DNA from: Collinsella sp.
GTDB lineage: Bacteria > Actinomycetota > Coriobacteriia > Coriobacteriales > Coriobacteriaceae
DNA: 5,490 bases
Assembly (NCBI GenBank): GCA_022713905.1
Contig: JAIHTM010000209.1
Location: 1-5,490, forward strand
Direction of reading: 5' to 3'
The notes beneath the pieces are model-generated. The model worked only from the letters and a program-made list of their open reading frames with translations. It did not search any database and was not told where the DNA came from. Positions 5,371 to 5,490 of this stretch are shown here, one piece after another; position 1 is the first letter of the stretch; the number at the start of each line of letters is the position of its first letter. The translations under genes and the position numbers were made by a program.

Positions 5371-5490
5371 CTACAGTGAGTCGATAAAGCGCTGTTGGGC
5401 GGCGCGACCGGCTTCGTCCCACTTAAAGACGCCGGCGTTGTCGAGCACGTGGCCAAACACCACGCCGACTTCCTCGTGCAGGATGTCGAT
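5371..5490 (-). CDS. C-terminal end of an unidentified protein (5' end outside window)
   Basis: The minus-strand frame is open from the window edge to TAG at 5373-5371 and gives 39 residues. They include HEEVGVVFGHVLDNAGVFKW and end in RFIDSL. Codons end mostly in G or C as in the lac genes, and a strong terminator follows in the right direction, so the gene is very likely real. I do not recognise the family. It does not resemble the C-terminus of LacD aldolase as I know it. Confidence 0.7.
   Translation of the reverse strand: MDILHEEVGVVFGHVLDNAGVFKWDEAGRAAQQRFIDSL

Noticed and set aside
5371..5490. LacD aldolase as the gene at the right edge
   Set aside because: It would complete the pathway, but the visible C-terminal residues do not match the LacD ending I know, and the gene is on the opposite strand.

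Overview
The window looks like chromosomal DNA from a GC-rich Gram-positive gut actinobacterium of the Coriobacteriia, most like Collinsella. This is inferred from strongly G/C-ending codons in the Lac genes, AAGGAGG-type ribosome binding sites, and Lac proteins that closely resemble the staphylococcal/lactococcal tagatose-6-phosphate enzymes but in a high-GC codon style. No rRNA or tRNA is present to confirm it.

Layout. Positions 1-84 hold the last 27 codons of an unidentified plus-strand gene, closed by a strong terminator (121-160). A regulatory region (about 161-391) follows, with a symmetric array of GTTC/GAAC half-sites. Then come lacA (392-820) and lacB (884-1408), the two subunits of galactose-6-phosphate isomerase. 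A 377-bp gap (1409-1785) has a palindromic repeat directly behind lacB, more folded repeat-like DNA and a weak promoter-like region. Next are an aldose-1-epimerase-family gene (1786-2667) and lacC (2723-3658, tagatose-6-phosphate kinase). A second copy of the palindromic repeat begins directly after the lacC stop codon, and a terminator (3735-3769) closes the unit.

The right part is accessory in character. A minus-strand AAA/DUF4143-type ATPase gene (3915-5068) has lost its central part and is frameshifted at the junction, so it is a pseudogene. It has a promoter and three 33-bp tandem repeats directly upstream. The gene with its repeats lies between two same-orientation copies of a dispersed repeat of about 46 bp (3845-3891 and 5207-5252). 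The window ends with a strong minus-strand terminator (5280-5324) and the 3' end of an unidentified minus-strand gene (5371-5490).

How the genes work together. LacAB converts D-galactose-6-phosphate to D-tagatose-6-phosphate, and LacC phosphorylates it to tagatose-1,6-bisphosphate. The epimerase-like protein probably equilibrates sugar anomers. The aldolase LacD, a lactose/galactose PTS, phospho-beta-galactosidase and a LacR-type regulator are not in the window; they must lie outside it or be replaced by other enzymes.
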